DNA of 12,856 nt from CAZMHN01 sp964566145 (lineage in GTDB: Bacteria; Patescibacteriota; Patescibacteriia; Veblenbacterales; UBA10138): the NCBI GenBank assembly GCA_964566145.1, contig CAZMHN010000021.1, forward strand, positions 1 to 12,856. The letters run 5' to 3'. The notes beneath the pieces were generated by a model that was not told where the DNA came from, ran no database searches, and saw only the letters and a list, made by a program, of their open reading frames with translations. The number at the start of each line of letters is the position of its first letter. Positions within the stretch are counted from its first letter, which is position 1. This document shows, piece after piece, positions 1-7,148 of this stretch. The position numbers and the translations under genes are program-made.

Positions 1-480
1 ACGGCGCACTGCTTCGAAGGCGCGCTCCTGGGGGCTTTGTGCCTGAGGCTGTTGGGGCACCCGCCCCTTATTCTGGACCTGCGGTCCGTATGGCACGACG
101 ACGACCATGTGGTGGCGGTGTGGAAGGAACGCAGGAGGTGGGGCGCTTTATCCAAGACCAACCATGCGGTACTGCGGTACCGCGAGCCGGTGTACGCATC
201 CGTGCGCGAACTGGCCATGTCGTACTTCCATGAGTATTTCACGGACGACGGGGCCAAGACCATGCGCAGTTTTTCCCGGCCCATGAATTTGGCGCAGTTC
301 GACAGGCGCGGCTGGGTCACGGATGAAAAAGACCTAGCCTATCTGCCCGGCGCCCTGGACCGCTGGCCGCACGTGAACATTCTGACGCCGGCCATGATCA
401 AAGGTTTGCGCAAGGCCGACCCCATCGAGCGGGCCGCCGGCATGCTGGTGCAGGAGCGGCCGCCTAGGAAACGCACATGA
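1..480 (+). CDS. Transglutaminase-like cysteine protein, 5' truncated
   Basis: The frame is open from the first base, so the true start lies outside the window; about 159 residues are visible. The visible part begins T-A-H-C-F-E-G-A. This resembles the catalytic Cys block of transglutaminase-like (papain-fold) proteins, with the Cys at visible residue 4. A DDDHVVAVW block with a candidate catalytic His follows at about residue 36, then a conserved-looking region around LRYREPVY and MSYFHEYF. I recall similar uncharacterised bacterial proteins but cannot name a substrate. No membrane segment is visible. The stop codon overlaps the ATG of the glycogen synthase gene (ATGA), so the two are probably translationally coupled in one operon. 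The Cys/His reading is moderately secure; the function is unknown. Confidence 0.6.
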   Translation, partial: TAHCFEGALLGALCLRLLGHPPLILDLRSVWHDDDHVVAVWKERRRWGALSKTNHAVLRYREPVYASVRELAMSYFHEYFTDDGAKTMRSFSRPMNLAQFDRRGWVTDEKDLAYLPGALDRWPHVNILTPAMIKGLRKADPIERAAGMLVQERPPRKRT

Positions 481-1937
481 AGGCTTTGAACATAGTACAC
501 GTTTCCAGCGAGGTCGACCCGTTTACCAAGACCGGGGGCTTGGGCGACGTGGCCAGGTCTTTGCCCAGGGCCCTGGCGCGTCCCGGGTGCCAGGTGAGCG
601 TGTTCACGCCGTATTACAAATGCATAGACTACTCAAGCCATAACCTCGAACCCGTGCAGGAGTTCGAGGTTCCCGTGCCCGACGGCACCGCCGTGCCGGC
701 CAGGCTGTGGCGCGGCTGGCTGTCGCAGGGCCTGCCGGTGTACCTCATAGAGCAGGACTACTACTTCGGGGTGAGGCCGGGCGTGTACGGCAGTGAAATG
801 GACAACCAGAGGTTCTACGCGTTCTCGATCGGGGTGCTCGAAGCCATGAAGCTCATGAAGCTCGAGCCCGACATTATCCACTGCCATGACTGGCACACCG
901 GGCTCATACCGTACCTGGTGCGGGACGGGTACCGCGAGGTGTTCCCCGGTACGCGCCTGGTGTACACCATACACAACCTCATGTTCCAGTTCGGCCATAA
1001 CTGGTGGGAAGTGCCGCCGGACAAGCGGGACAACGGCACCCAGGCCCTGCCGGACTGGTGGGACACGGAGAAATGGGAGCGCGTCAATTTCGCCAAGCGC
1101 GCCATCAGGACGGCGGATTACATCACGACGGTGTCGGAACAATACGCCGAGGAGATATTGACCAAGGACTTCGGCCAGGAACTGCACCGCATCCTGACGA
1201 ACCGGAAAGACCGCTTGCTGGGCATTATCAACGGGCTGGACTACCACGATTTCAACCCGGCCACGGACCCCGGACTGGCCATGAATTACGACGCGGAGAG
1301 CATGGACCGGAAGTACGACAACAAGCGCCACCTCCAGCGGGCCTTCGGCCTGCCGGAGCGGTACAAGACCCCGCTCATCGGCATGGTGACCAGGCTGTCG
1401 GAGCAGAAGGGGTTCGACCTGCTGTTCGAAATACTCGAGCCTCTTATGCGTTTGGACGTTCAGCTCGTGGTGATGGGCGGCGGGGACAGGGAGTATGCGG
1501 CGTTGCTCAAAAAGGCCGCGCGCAAGCACAAGAGCAAGATGGGGGTGCACCTGGAATTCGATTCGGCCCGGGCCACGCAGGTGTACGCCGGGAGCGACAT
1601 GTTCCTGATGCCTTCCCGTTTCGAACCGTGCGGCATGGGCCAGATGATATCCCTGCGCTACGGCTCCATACCCATCGTGCACGCCACCGGCGGATTGGCC
1701 GATACCATACAGGATTACAATTCGCGCACCGGCAAGGGCCTGGGCTTCGTGTTCAAGACCTACGACAGCCGCGACCTGCTGGTGGCCGTGACCCGCGCGG
1801 TAACTGTCCATAAGCACGAAGCGGAGTGGCGCAGGCTGGCGGAACAAGGCATGAAGCATTCATTCTCATGGCGTGCGCCGGCCGAGCGCTACATGGCGCT
1901 GTACCGCAGGGTCATGCGCTTGCCCATCGAATCGTAA
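477..1937 (+). CDS. glgA: Glycogen (starch) synthase, GT5 family, copy 1
   Basis: This 486-residue protein has the normal length for bacterial GlgA, which adds glucose from ADP-glucose (sometimes UDP-glucose) to the non-reducing end of an alpha-1,4-glucan in the cytoplasm. Visible GT5 landmarks are the N-terminal KTGGLGDV nucleotide-sugar loop (18-25), HDWHTGLIPY (137-146), TIHNL (164-168), INGLDYHDFNP (251-261), TRLSEQKG (305-312, with the Arg and Lys that contact the donor) and RFEPCGMGQM (381-390, with the conserved catalytic Glu). ATGGLADT follows at 403-410. The ATG overlaps the upstream stop (ATGA), and a weak AGGA lies about 9 nt before it. The GH57 gene starts 8 bp downstream. A second, clearly divergent GT5 protein is encoded two genes on, so the copies probably differ in donor or acceptor. 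Family assignment is firm; the donor is not determined. Confidence 0.95.
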   Translation: MKALNIVHVSSEVDPFTKTGGLGDVARSLPRALARPGCQVSVFTPYYKCIDYSSHNLEPVQEFEVPVPDGTAVPARLWRGWLSQGLPVYLIEQDYYFGVRPGVYGSEMDNQRFYAFSIGVLEAMKLMKLEPDIIHCHDWHTGLIPYLVRDGYREVFPGTRLVYTIHNLMFQFGHNWWEVPPDKRDNGTQALPDWWDTEKWERVNFAKRAIRTADYITTVSEQYAEEILTKDFGQELHRILTNRKDRLLGIINGLDYHDFNPATDPGLAMNYDAESMDRKYDNKRHLQRAFGLPERYKTPLIGMVTRLSEQKGFDLLFEILEPLMRLDVQLVVMGGGDREYAALLKKAARKHKSKMGVHLEFDSARATQVYAGSDMFLMPSRFEPCGMGQMISLRYGSIPIVHATGGLADTIQDYNSRTGKGLGFVFKTYDSRDLLVAVTRAVTVHKHEAEWRRLAEQGMKHSFSWRAPAERYMALYRRVMRLPIES

Positions 1938-1945
1938 CCTGCCAT

Positions 1946-3358
1946 ATGTCGAAACTCATTTGGGCCAGCTTCCTGCACATCTACCAGCCTCCGACGCAAA
2001 AGCCGTACTGGGTGAAGCGCGTGACCGAGGAGTCGTACCGCAAGCTGTTCAAGGGCCTGCTGGACATGCCTACGGCCAGGGTGACCATGAACATAAACGG
2101 CGTACTGCTGGAGCTAATGGAGCAGTGCGGATTCCAGGACGTCATCGCCGACATCAAAACGCTTCTAACGAGGGGCCAGATCGAGCTTACCGGCTCGGCC
2201 AAGTATCATGCAATGCTGCCGTTCCTGCCGGCCGATGAGATGGAGCGCCAGGTGAAGCTCAATGAGGAGACGCTGTACAGGTATTTCGGCGACGCCTGGC
2301 AACCCAAAGGGTTTTTCCCGCCGGAGATGGCGTTCTCCAATGACCTGGCGCGCACCGTGGCCAAGCTCGGGTACCAGTGGATCATCGCGGACGAGCTTTC
2401 TTTCCCCAAAGGGTCGGGGAGAATAGACTATGGCCGGATTTACGACATTGAAGGCTTGAAGAACTTTTCGATTTTCTTCCGCGAACGGCGCATGAGCTGG
2501 GTGATACTCTCCGGCCAGGTGGGCACAGGCAAGCTCCTGATACAAAGCCTGGGCGAGCGCTTGGCCCGGGAGGAATACCTCCTGACCGCCATGGACGGGG
2601 AAACGTTCGGGCACCACCGGCCCGGGCTGGAGCAGTTGTTGTTCGAGATCTACCGCGACGAGCGCCTGCCCACGGTGCTCATAAGCGAACTCGTCAAGCG
2701 CTTCCCGCACGGCAAGGTGGAGCCGGTGCCTTCCACCTGGGCCCTTATGGAAAAGGACCTGGAGCTGAAGAAGCCGTTTTCGCGCTGGTACGACACGGAT
2801 AACGGCATCCACAAACTGCAGTGGGAGCTGACGCGCCTGGCGCTTGATACCGTGCACGCGGCCGATGCCAAGGATCCAGGCTTCCCGCGCGTCCGCGAGC
2901 TTCTTGACCGGGCGCTGCACTCTGATCAGTACTGGTGGGCTTCGGCCAGGCCGTGGTGGAGCATTGAAATGATAGAGCGCGGCGCCAAGGAGCTGTATGA
3001 CACCGTACTGCTGGCGCCGGGCGCGAGCGAGCGCGCCAAAGATCAGGCCAAGCATCTGTACCATGCAATCGTGTTCATGGCGTTCGACTGGCAGAGGTCG
3101 GGGCTGGTTGACCAGCTGGCGCACCAGGAGGACGAGGACGTGCGCCAGCGCACCGACGCCGGCCTGCCGCAGCTGCCGCGGGCCGAGGTCGAGAAAATGG
3201 TGAGGAAGCTCGAGGAGGAGATGGAGCTCACTGCCGGGCGCCATGAGTTCGAACGCGCGGCCCAGCTCAGGGACCGCATTGCCGAGCTTAGGCGCTATGC
3301 GGCCGACATCGAGGCGCCCCAGGCCTCTTCCGAAGGCGGCCGGGAGTGGGACGGGTAG
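1946..3358 (+). CDS. GH57 glycoside hydrolase with C-terminal UVR motif
   Basis: This 470-residue cytoplasmic protein lacks a signal peptide. GH57 enzymes are retaining alpha-glucan hydrolases, glucanotransferases or branching enzymes. Family regions visible are HIYQPP (11-16, region 1), QIELTGSAKYH (78-88), GFFPPEM (122-128, carrying the likely nucleophile Glu127) and AMDGETFGHH (215-224, carrying the likely acid/base Asp217). An aromatic block WWASARPWWS follows at 330-339. The C-terminus (about 414-451) has the spacing of the UVR motif of UvrB/UvrC/McsA, with EFERAAQLRDRIAELR at 434-449; this is unusual on a glycosidase. The start at 1946 is chosen because the N-terminus then begins 10 residues before region 1. 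An upstream in-frame ATG would lie deep inside glgA. There is no SD, and the start sits in CATATG. Lying between two GlgA genes, it is most likely a glycogen branching or debranching activity, but subfamily cannot be read from sequence. Confidence 0.85.
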   Translation: MSKLIWASFLHIYQPPTQKPYWVKRVTEESYRKLFKGLLDMPTARVTMNINGVLLELMEQCGFQDVIADIKTLLTRGQIELTGSAKYHAMLPFLPADEMERQVKLNEETLYRYFGDAWQPKGFFPPEMAFSNDLARTVAKLGYQWIIADELSFPKGSGRIDYGRIYDIEGLKNFSIFFRERRMSWVILSGQVGTGKLLIQSLGERLAREEYLLTAMDGETFGHHRPGLEQLLFEIYRDERLPTVLISELVKRFPHGKVEPVPSTWALMEKDLELKKPFSRWYDTDNGIHKLQWELTRLALDTVHAADAKDPGFPRVRELLDRALHSDQYWWASARPWWSIEMIERGAKELYDTVLLAPGASERAKDQAKHLYHAIVFMAFDWQRSGLVDQLAHQEDEDVRQRTDAGLPQLPRAEVEKMVRKLEEEMELTAGRHEFERAAQLRDRIAELRRYAADIEAPQASSEGGREWDG

Positions 3359-3362
3359 GCAT

Positions 3363-4793
3363 ATGGACATGACTTTCAAAGTGATGCTAGTGGCAAGCGA
3401 GGTGACGCCCATTGCCAAGGTGGGCGGCTTGGGCGACGTTATGGGCGCCCTGCCCAAGGCTCTCAAAGGCTTGAATGCGGATGCGCGCATAGTCACCGGC
3501 TACTACGGCACCCACGATGAAGCCAAGTACCCGACAACCGTGCTTGGCGGCCTGACGGTGCCGTGGGGCGGCCGGGAGATCGCCGCCACGTTGCGCGAGG
3601 CGGTACTGCCGGGTACGGAAGTGCCGGCGTACTTTATTGACCAGCCTGACATAGTGGGCACGGGCGGGGTGTACGATTCGCGCACGGCTTTTGCTTCGGG
3701 ACAGGAGGAGTTGGAAAGATTCCTGTTCATATGCAAGGCCGCGGTCCAAGTGCCGGGCATGCTTTCGTGGCGGCCTGATTTGTGGCACTTGCAGGACTGG
3801 CACGCGTCAGCGGTTACGGCGTTCCTAGGTGAGCCGCATGCTCCCACGCTTCTAACCATTCATAACCTGGCCAATCAGGGCTGGGCCAGTCCGGAGACGG
3901 TCCGGCGCTCGGGCCTGCCGGCCGATGCCGAAGCCGGCGACCTGAACCTGTTCCGTCTGGGGCTTACGCGCGCCACGTTCCTTTCCACCGTCAGCCCGAC
4001 CTATGCCGCGGAGATCCAGTCCCAGTCTGCGGGCGAAGGCCTGGAGCAGTTACTGTCTAGCCGGGCCCGCGAACTCGTCGGGATTACGAACGGCATAGAC
4101 ACAGACTTTTTCAATCCCGCGAATGACCCGTTCCTGGTTGCAACCTACGACGAGGCTACGGCGGAAGCAGGCAAGCTCGCGAACCGCCGGGCCCTGGCGG
4201 ACGAACTCGGCCTGGAGCCTTCGTCCGTTCCGCTCCTGGGCCTGGTTTCCCGGCTCACGAACCAAAAAGGCATTGAGCTTATCCCCGGGGCCTTGCATCT
4301 GGCGCTTGAAACCAGACAGCTCCAGTTCGCGTTCCTGGGAGTGGGGGACCCGGCGCTGGAGAAGCTGATGGAGGACCTTCAGCAGGCGTATCCCGGGCAG
4401 GTGGGCGGCGCAGTGAAGTTCGACGAACGTCTGGCGCACCGCATCTACGCCGGAAGCGATTTCTTCCTCATGCCCTCGCGGTTCGAACCGTGCGGCCTGG
4501 GACAGCTCATCGCCATGCGCTACGGCACTGTGCCGATAGTGCGCGCGACCGGCGGCCTCAAAGACACGGTCATGGATGCGGCCGAGGCCGAAGGCACGGG
4601 AGTGGTGTTCGAACCTTACGCGGCCGACGCCCTGCGGCAGGCGGTGGAGCGCGGCCTTACCATCTACGCCGCCCGTGCTACCATGGAAGCGGTAAGGCAG
4701 CGGGCGTTCAGGCGGGATTCGTCATGGACTCGCGCCGCCGGGGAATACCTGGCTTTATACCAGCGGTTATGCCAAGGAACGCACCTGAACTGA
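3363..4793 (+). CDS. glgA: Glycogen synthase, GT5 family, copy 2
   Basis: A 476-residue GT5 protein. Motifs are KVGGLGDV (19-26), LQDWHASA (143-150), TIHNLANQGW (165-174), ITNGIDTDFFNP (241-252), SRLTNQKG (296-303) and RFEPCGLGQL (373-382, with the conserved Glu), then ATGGLKDT (395-402). It differs from copy 1 through most of the N-terminal domain: KVGG replaces KTGG, and the loop regions after about residue 45 differ. It is therefore a paralogue from an old duplication or separate acquisition, not a recent tandem copy. It starts 4 bp after the GH57 stop, in a CATATG context without a clear SD (only a G-rich stretch upstream). Its last 25 bp overlap the galT start. The likely role is glucan elongation alongside copy 1, perhaps with a different primer or nucleotide sugar. 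Confidence 0.94.
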   Translation: MDMTFKVMLVASEVTPIAKVGGLGDVMGALPKALKGLNADARIVTGYYGTHDEAKYPTTVLGGLTVPWGGREIAATLREAVLPGTEVPAYFIDQPDIVGTGGVYDSRTAFASGQEELERFLFICKAAVQVPGMLSWRPDLWHLQDWHASAVTAFLGEPHAPTLLTIHNLANQGWASPETVRRSGLPADAEAGDLNLFRLGLTRATFLSTVSPTYAAEIQSQSAGEGLEQLLSSRARELVGITNGIDTDFFNPANDPFLVATYDEATAEAGKLANRRALADELGLEPSSVPLLGLVSRLTNQKGIELIPGALHLALETRQLQFAFLGVGDPALEKLMEDLQQAYPGQVGGAVKFDERLAHRIYAGSDFFLMPSRFEPCGLGQLIAMRYGTVPIVRATGGLKDTVMDAAEAEGTGVVFEPYAADALRQAVERGLTIYAARATMEAVRQRAFRRDSSWTRAAGEYLALYQRLCQGTHLN

Positions 4794-5713
4794 GGAAGGA
4801 CTACATCCAGGAAAAGTACGTCATAATCGCGCCCAGGCGCGCCGCCCGGCCGCACGCGCACGACGTAACTTTCGAACAGCCGGTGAAGCACGTAGCGGTC
4901 CCGAAGAAGGACTGCGTGTTCTGTCCGCCTCAGCTTAGGCTTGGCAGGGCCGTGACGGTGCTGGGCGGCAAAGAAAAATGGAGCATGGTGGTTCTGCCGA
5001 ACAAGTATCCGGCCGTGTCCTTGGCGAACCCCAAAGCGTACGGGGTGCAGGAAGTGGTGGTGGAGACGCCCGATCACAGGCGGCAGTTGGAAGAGTTTCC
5101 CCTGTCGCATATTGAACAGCTTTTGGAAGTGTATGCTTTGAGGACCAAGAGCATAATGGCCAATCCCAAGATAGAATACGTGCTCATTTTCAAGAATAAC
5201 GGCGGCCGAGCCGGGGCTTCCATCCAGCACGCCCATTCGCAGATATTCGCCACCGGCTTCCTGCCCCCGCACCTGCTGGACAAGTCCCAGCGGTCGCAGG
5301 CTTACAAGATACGCACCGGGCGCTGCGTGTATTGCGACGTGATACAGCGGGAGCGCAAAAGCCCGCGGCGCGTGTACGAGGACGCGTCCATCGTGGCGTT
5401 CGCTCCGTACGCTTCCATGTACAACTACGAGGTATGGATAATGCCCAAGCGGCATCTGGACAACGTGACGGTGCTCACGAAAGAAGAGCGGACTTCCATA
5501 GCCCGCGTGCTCAAGCGCCTGGTCCGCAAGATAGCCCACGAGCTCGGACTGCCGTACAATTACTACTTTCACCAGGTGGTGCATGACGAGGACCAGCACC
5601 TGTACATCAAAGTGACGCCGCGGGGAAGCGCCTGGGCCGGGGTGGAAATAGGTTCCGGCATCATCATAAACCCGGTGTCGCCCGAGGCGGCGGCCAGGTT
5701 CTACCGTAAGTAG
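4769..5713 (+). CDS. galT: GalT-family hexose-1-phosphate nucleotidylyltransferase
   Basis: A 314-residue protein of the HIT-superfamily GalT group. These enzymes move a nucleotidyl group between sugar phosphates through a histidine adduct (galactose-1-P uridylyltransferase; some relatives are ADP-glucose phosphorylases). The N-terminus PELRKDYIQEKYVIIAPRRA is typical. A metal-binding CVFC lies at 49-52 and NNGGRAGAS at 143-151. The active site is HAHSQ (154-158, nucleophile His156) where E. coli has a HPHxQ version. A second CxxC, CVYC, lies at 186-189. The C-terminal half has FAPYAS (211-216) and EVWIMPKRH (221-229), then FHQVVHDEDQHLYIKVTPR (267-285). The start at 4769 lies inside glgA copy 2 and gives the expected N-terminus; there is no SD, and TT precedes the ATG. 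In a glycogen operon without glgC, a role feeding or recycling ADP- or UDP-glucose is as plausible as galactose metabolism. Confidence 0.88.
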   Translation: MPRNAPELRKDYIQEKYVIIAPRRAARPHAHDVTFEQPVKHVAVPKKDCVFCPPQLRLGRAVTVLGGKEKWSMVVLPNKYPAVSLANPKAYGVQEVVVETPDHRRQLEEFPLSHIEQLLEVYALRTKSIMANPKIEYVLIFKNNGGRAGASIQHAHSQIFATGFLPPHLLDKSQRSQAYKIRTGRCVYCDVIQRERKSPRRVYEDASIVAFAPYASMYNYEVWIMPKRHLDNVTVLTKEERTSIARVLKRLVRKIAHELGLPYNYYFHQVVHDEDQHLYIKVTPRGSAWAGVEIGSGIIINPVSPEAAARFYRK

Positions 5714-5722
5714 CCGAAGAAC

Positions 5723-6163
5723 ATGAAGCGGGAAACCAAGCGGGAACGGCTCGTGCGCCTGGCGCGTCTTCAGCTGGGCAGGCCGTACCGCTACGGCGCC
5801 AAGGTTACAGCCCGCCCCGGGTCATTCGACTGCTCCAGCCTTGTTCAGTGGCTGTACCGGCAGGTTGGCATCGAGCTGCCGCGGCGCAGTCTGGAACAGG
5901 CGGCGCGCGGGCGCAAGGTTGCCGCTACAGCCGGCGCCATGCGGCCGGGGGATCTGCTGTTCTTCACCGGAAGCGTTGGGCATTACGACAAGCGTTTCCC
6001 GCAGGGCATAGGGCATGTCGCCATGTACGCGGGGGATAAGCACATCATTCATGCCGTGGTTCACGACTGCTTCCGGCGCCGGGTGGAACGCGTGATGCAA
6101 GAGCCGCTCCAGCTCATGCTGAAGCGGCGTGATTTGGTGGCGGCGAAGCGGGTGCTTCGCTAG
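5723..6163 (+). CDS. NlpC/P60 cysteine peptidase domain protein
   Basis: A 146-residue single-domain protein of the NlpC/P60 family, which usually cleaves peptidoglycan stem peptides. The fold signature is clear: GRPYRYGA (19-26), FDCSSLVQWLYR (35-46, catalytic Cys37), RPGDLLFF (74-81), GIGHVAMYAG (95-104, His98) and HAVVH (110-114, likely third residue His110). No signal peptide, lipobox or membrane segment precedes the domain; the N-terminus is simply lysine/arginine rich. It is therefore either cytoplasmic or exported in a non-classical way. It starts 9 bp after galT and is the last gene of the + strand operon. Its stop interlocks with that of the opposing membrane protein gene. The N-terminal basic residues leave the substrate open. 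Confidence 0.88.
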   Translation: MKRETKRERLVRLARLQLGRPYRYGAKVTARPGSFDCSSLVQWLYRQVGIELPRRSLEQAARGRKVAATAGAMRPGDLLFFTGSVGHYDKRFPQGIGHVAMYAGDKHIIHAVVHDCFRRRVERVMQEPLQLMLKRRDLVAAKRVLR

Positions 6164-6618
6164 ATCACAAAAAGCCAGAGTCCGGCCAGCACCAAGCCTT
6201 GCACCATTAGGCCCTGTTGCCAGCTAAGTTTATGGCCGGCGGAGTTGTGCATGCCTTCGTGGAACTTGGTGAACCAATCGAGGCCTTTCCAGTTCGTGGC
6301 AAAGGCCAGGCCCTGCAGGGCGTCGGGCAGTACGGCGCCCAGGACCGCCGCCCCGCTCGCGGGATAGTTGGCCCAGGGCGTGGTCCAGAGGTACAGGATC
6401 AGGAAGCCGGTAAGCAGTACGCCGTCGATGAGCGCGGCGCCCACAAGCCGTCTGAGCGTTTGTCCGCGCGAGAAGTGTTTTTGCGCCAAGTGCTCGTCGC
6501 CGTGCGGAACGAAGTCGAGCACGAAGTGCGACAGGAGCCCGACAAGGAAGGCGGCCAGGGGATTGGGCACGGCCTGGGCGATAGCCAGGCCGGCGGCGCC
6601 GTGGACGGTTAGGTACAT
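6160..6618 (-). CDS. Multi-pass membrane protein with conserved His/Asp motifs
   Basis: A 152-residue protein with hydrophobic stretches at roughly 8-35, 58-78, 88-106 and 134-152. Polar His/Asp clusters are set among them: LLSHFVLDFVPHGDEH (28-43), VLPDALQG (96-103) and FHEGMHNSAGH (119-129). The pattern recalls membrane-bound metal-dependent hydrolase-like proteins (the YdjM/DUF457 style, with HxxxD and LPD motifs), but I cannot assign it to a family with certainty. The ATG at 6618 sits in a CATATG and gives an N-terminus MYLTVHGAAG at the first helix. A longer frame reaches 6723 but would carry a soluble stretch encoded by the hairpin region. A weak promoter lies about 30 bp upstream. The final TAG lies inside a CTAG shared with the opposing NlpC gene. 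Confidence 0.65.
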   Translation of the reverse strand: MYLTVHGAAGLAIAQAVPNPLAAFLVGLLSHFVLDFVPHGDEHLAQKHFSRGQTLRRLVGAALIDGVLLTGFLILYLWTTPWANYPASGAAVLGAVLPDALQGLAFATNWKGLDWFTKFHEGMHNSAGHKLSWQQGLMVQGLVLAGLWLFVI

Positions 6619-6651
6619 ATGGAGGCAGGGATGAATGGTAATGACGTACCC

Positions 6652-6681
6652 ATTGTACAACGCCTGCTTGGATACGAACAA
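6652..6681 (-). promoter_or_regulatory. Putative promoter for the minus-strand membrane protein
   Basis: Reading the minus strand, TTGTTC (6676-6681) is followed by an 18-bp spacer and TACAAT (6652-6657). The -10 box matches the sigma-70 consensus at five of six positions, the -35 at three of six. Transcription would start near 6645, leaving a leader of about 27 nt before the ATG at 6618. The -35 box overlaps the base of the hairpin at 6678-6712, so the hairpin could influence its use. Weak evidence. Confidence 0.35.
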
Positions 6682-6712
6682 ACCCGCCCCGTTTCTAGCG
6701 AGGTGGGTTTGT
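6678..6712. other. Inverted repeat downstream of the DUF378 gene
   Basis: ACAAACCC (6678-6685) pairs with GGGTTTGT (6705-6712), and the + strand RNA can extend this by G-U, C-G and C-G to about 11 bp. It lies 12 nt past the DUF378 stop on that gene's transcript. There is no U-tract on either side, so it is not a classical intrinsic terminator. It may weaken read-through, protect the 3' end or act at the neighbouring promoter. Confidence 0.35.
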
Positions 6713-6724
6713 GGACACAGCACC

Positions 6725-6979
6725 TTACATTCCCATCGGTTTCGGCTGTCCCATCGAGCTCCCGCCCGCGGCGTCGCACGCCTTGCAGTTGGATTTGTGC
6801 GTGGCTATTTCGTACACGGCCGCCAGACCGACCAGCACGTAGATGATGCGGGAAACAACAGAACCCATGCCGCCGAAAATCTCGCCCACGTCCCACATGA
6901 ACAAGCCGACCAAAAGCCAATTCAAACCGCCGATGACCAGCAGGATGTAGGCCACACAGTGCATTGCTTTGCCTTTCAT
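6725..6979 (-). CDS. DUF378 family small membrane protein
   Basis: An 84-residue protein matching the DUF378 pattern. A first transmembrane helix (about 7-27) contains IGGLNWLLVG (16-25) and is followed by FMWDVGEIFGG (27-37). A second helix (about 42-60, SRIIYVLVGLAAVYE) ends in a short soluble tail with CKAC (65-68) and Gly/Met-rich residues. The family is common in bacteria and has no known function. This is the only gene in the window with a textbook Shine-Dalgarno sequence, and an extended -10 promoter lies upstream. It is divergent from the orphan gene at 7149. The paired cysteines in the tail could bind metal or form a disulfide, but this is a guess. Confidence 0.88.
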   Translation of the reverse strand: MKGKAMHCVAYILLVIGGLNWLLVGLFMWDVGEIFGGMGSVVSRIIYVLVGLAAVYEIATHKSNCKACDAAGGSSMGQPKPMGM

Positions 6980-6985
6980 AGCTTA

Positions 6986-6996
6986 CTCACCTCCTT
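6986..6996 (-). promoter_or_regulatory. Strong Shine-Dalgarno sequence of the DUF378 gene
   Basis: On the minus strand AAGGAGGTGAG lies 6 nt from the ATG at 6979, with the AAGGAGG core about 10 nt away. It is a near-perfect anti-SD match and contrasts with the weak or absent SDs of nearly all other genes here. It fixes the start of this small protein and suggests high expression. Confidence 0.85.
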
Positions 6997-7023
6997 CCTT
7001 CCAAGGGTTTCGTCTACGCCCTA

Positions 7024-7032
7024 ATGATAGCA
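7024..7032 (-). promoter_or_regulatory. Extended -10 promoter for the DUF378 gene
   Basis: The minus strand reads TGC-TATCAT. The hexamer (7024-7029) matches the -10 consensus at five of six positions, with the TGn extension just upstream (7030-7032). No good -35 is visible (a TAGCCT-like hexamer sits at the right distance). Predicted transcription begins near 7017, leaving a leader of about 38 nt that includes the SD. Confidence 0.5.
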
Positions 7033-7086
7033 TGACAGGCGCGTTCAGGCTACTTATGGCCCATATTAATCCGTGCCGGTTATCGC

Positions 7087-7115
7087 TTGCCGGAATGCCG
7101 GAATTGTGCTAAGAT
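7087..7115 (+). promoter_or_regulatory. Promoter for the orphan gene at 7149
   Basis: TTGCCG (7087-7092) is followed by 17 bp and TAAGAT (7110-7115), with a TGC extension directly before the -10. Predicted start is near 7122, about 27 nt before the ATG. A second possible -10, TCTAAT (7137-7142), ends 6 nt before the ATG; if used it would give a leaderless message, but it lacks a -35. The gene has no SD, which suits either a leaderless or an unstructured-leader mode. Confidence 0.45.
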
Positions 7116-7148
7116 TACTGCGTTTTAGAAGTTAACTCTAATCGTCAT

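Noticed and set aside
633..1859. A 408-codon minus-strand open frame inside glgA copy 1
   Set aside because: A shadow frame of GC-rich codons opposite a confidently assigned GT5 gene. The translation is His/Val/Arg/Gln rich with no domain pattern.
1826..1945. N-terminal extension of the GH57 gene
   Set aside because: It lies wholly within glgA copy 1 in another frame; the family N-terminus begins at 1946.
2165..3496. A 443-codon minus-strand open frame opposite the GH57 gene
   Set aside because: Antisense shadow: it crosses two real genes, has low-complexity composition and no start signals.
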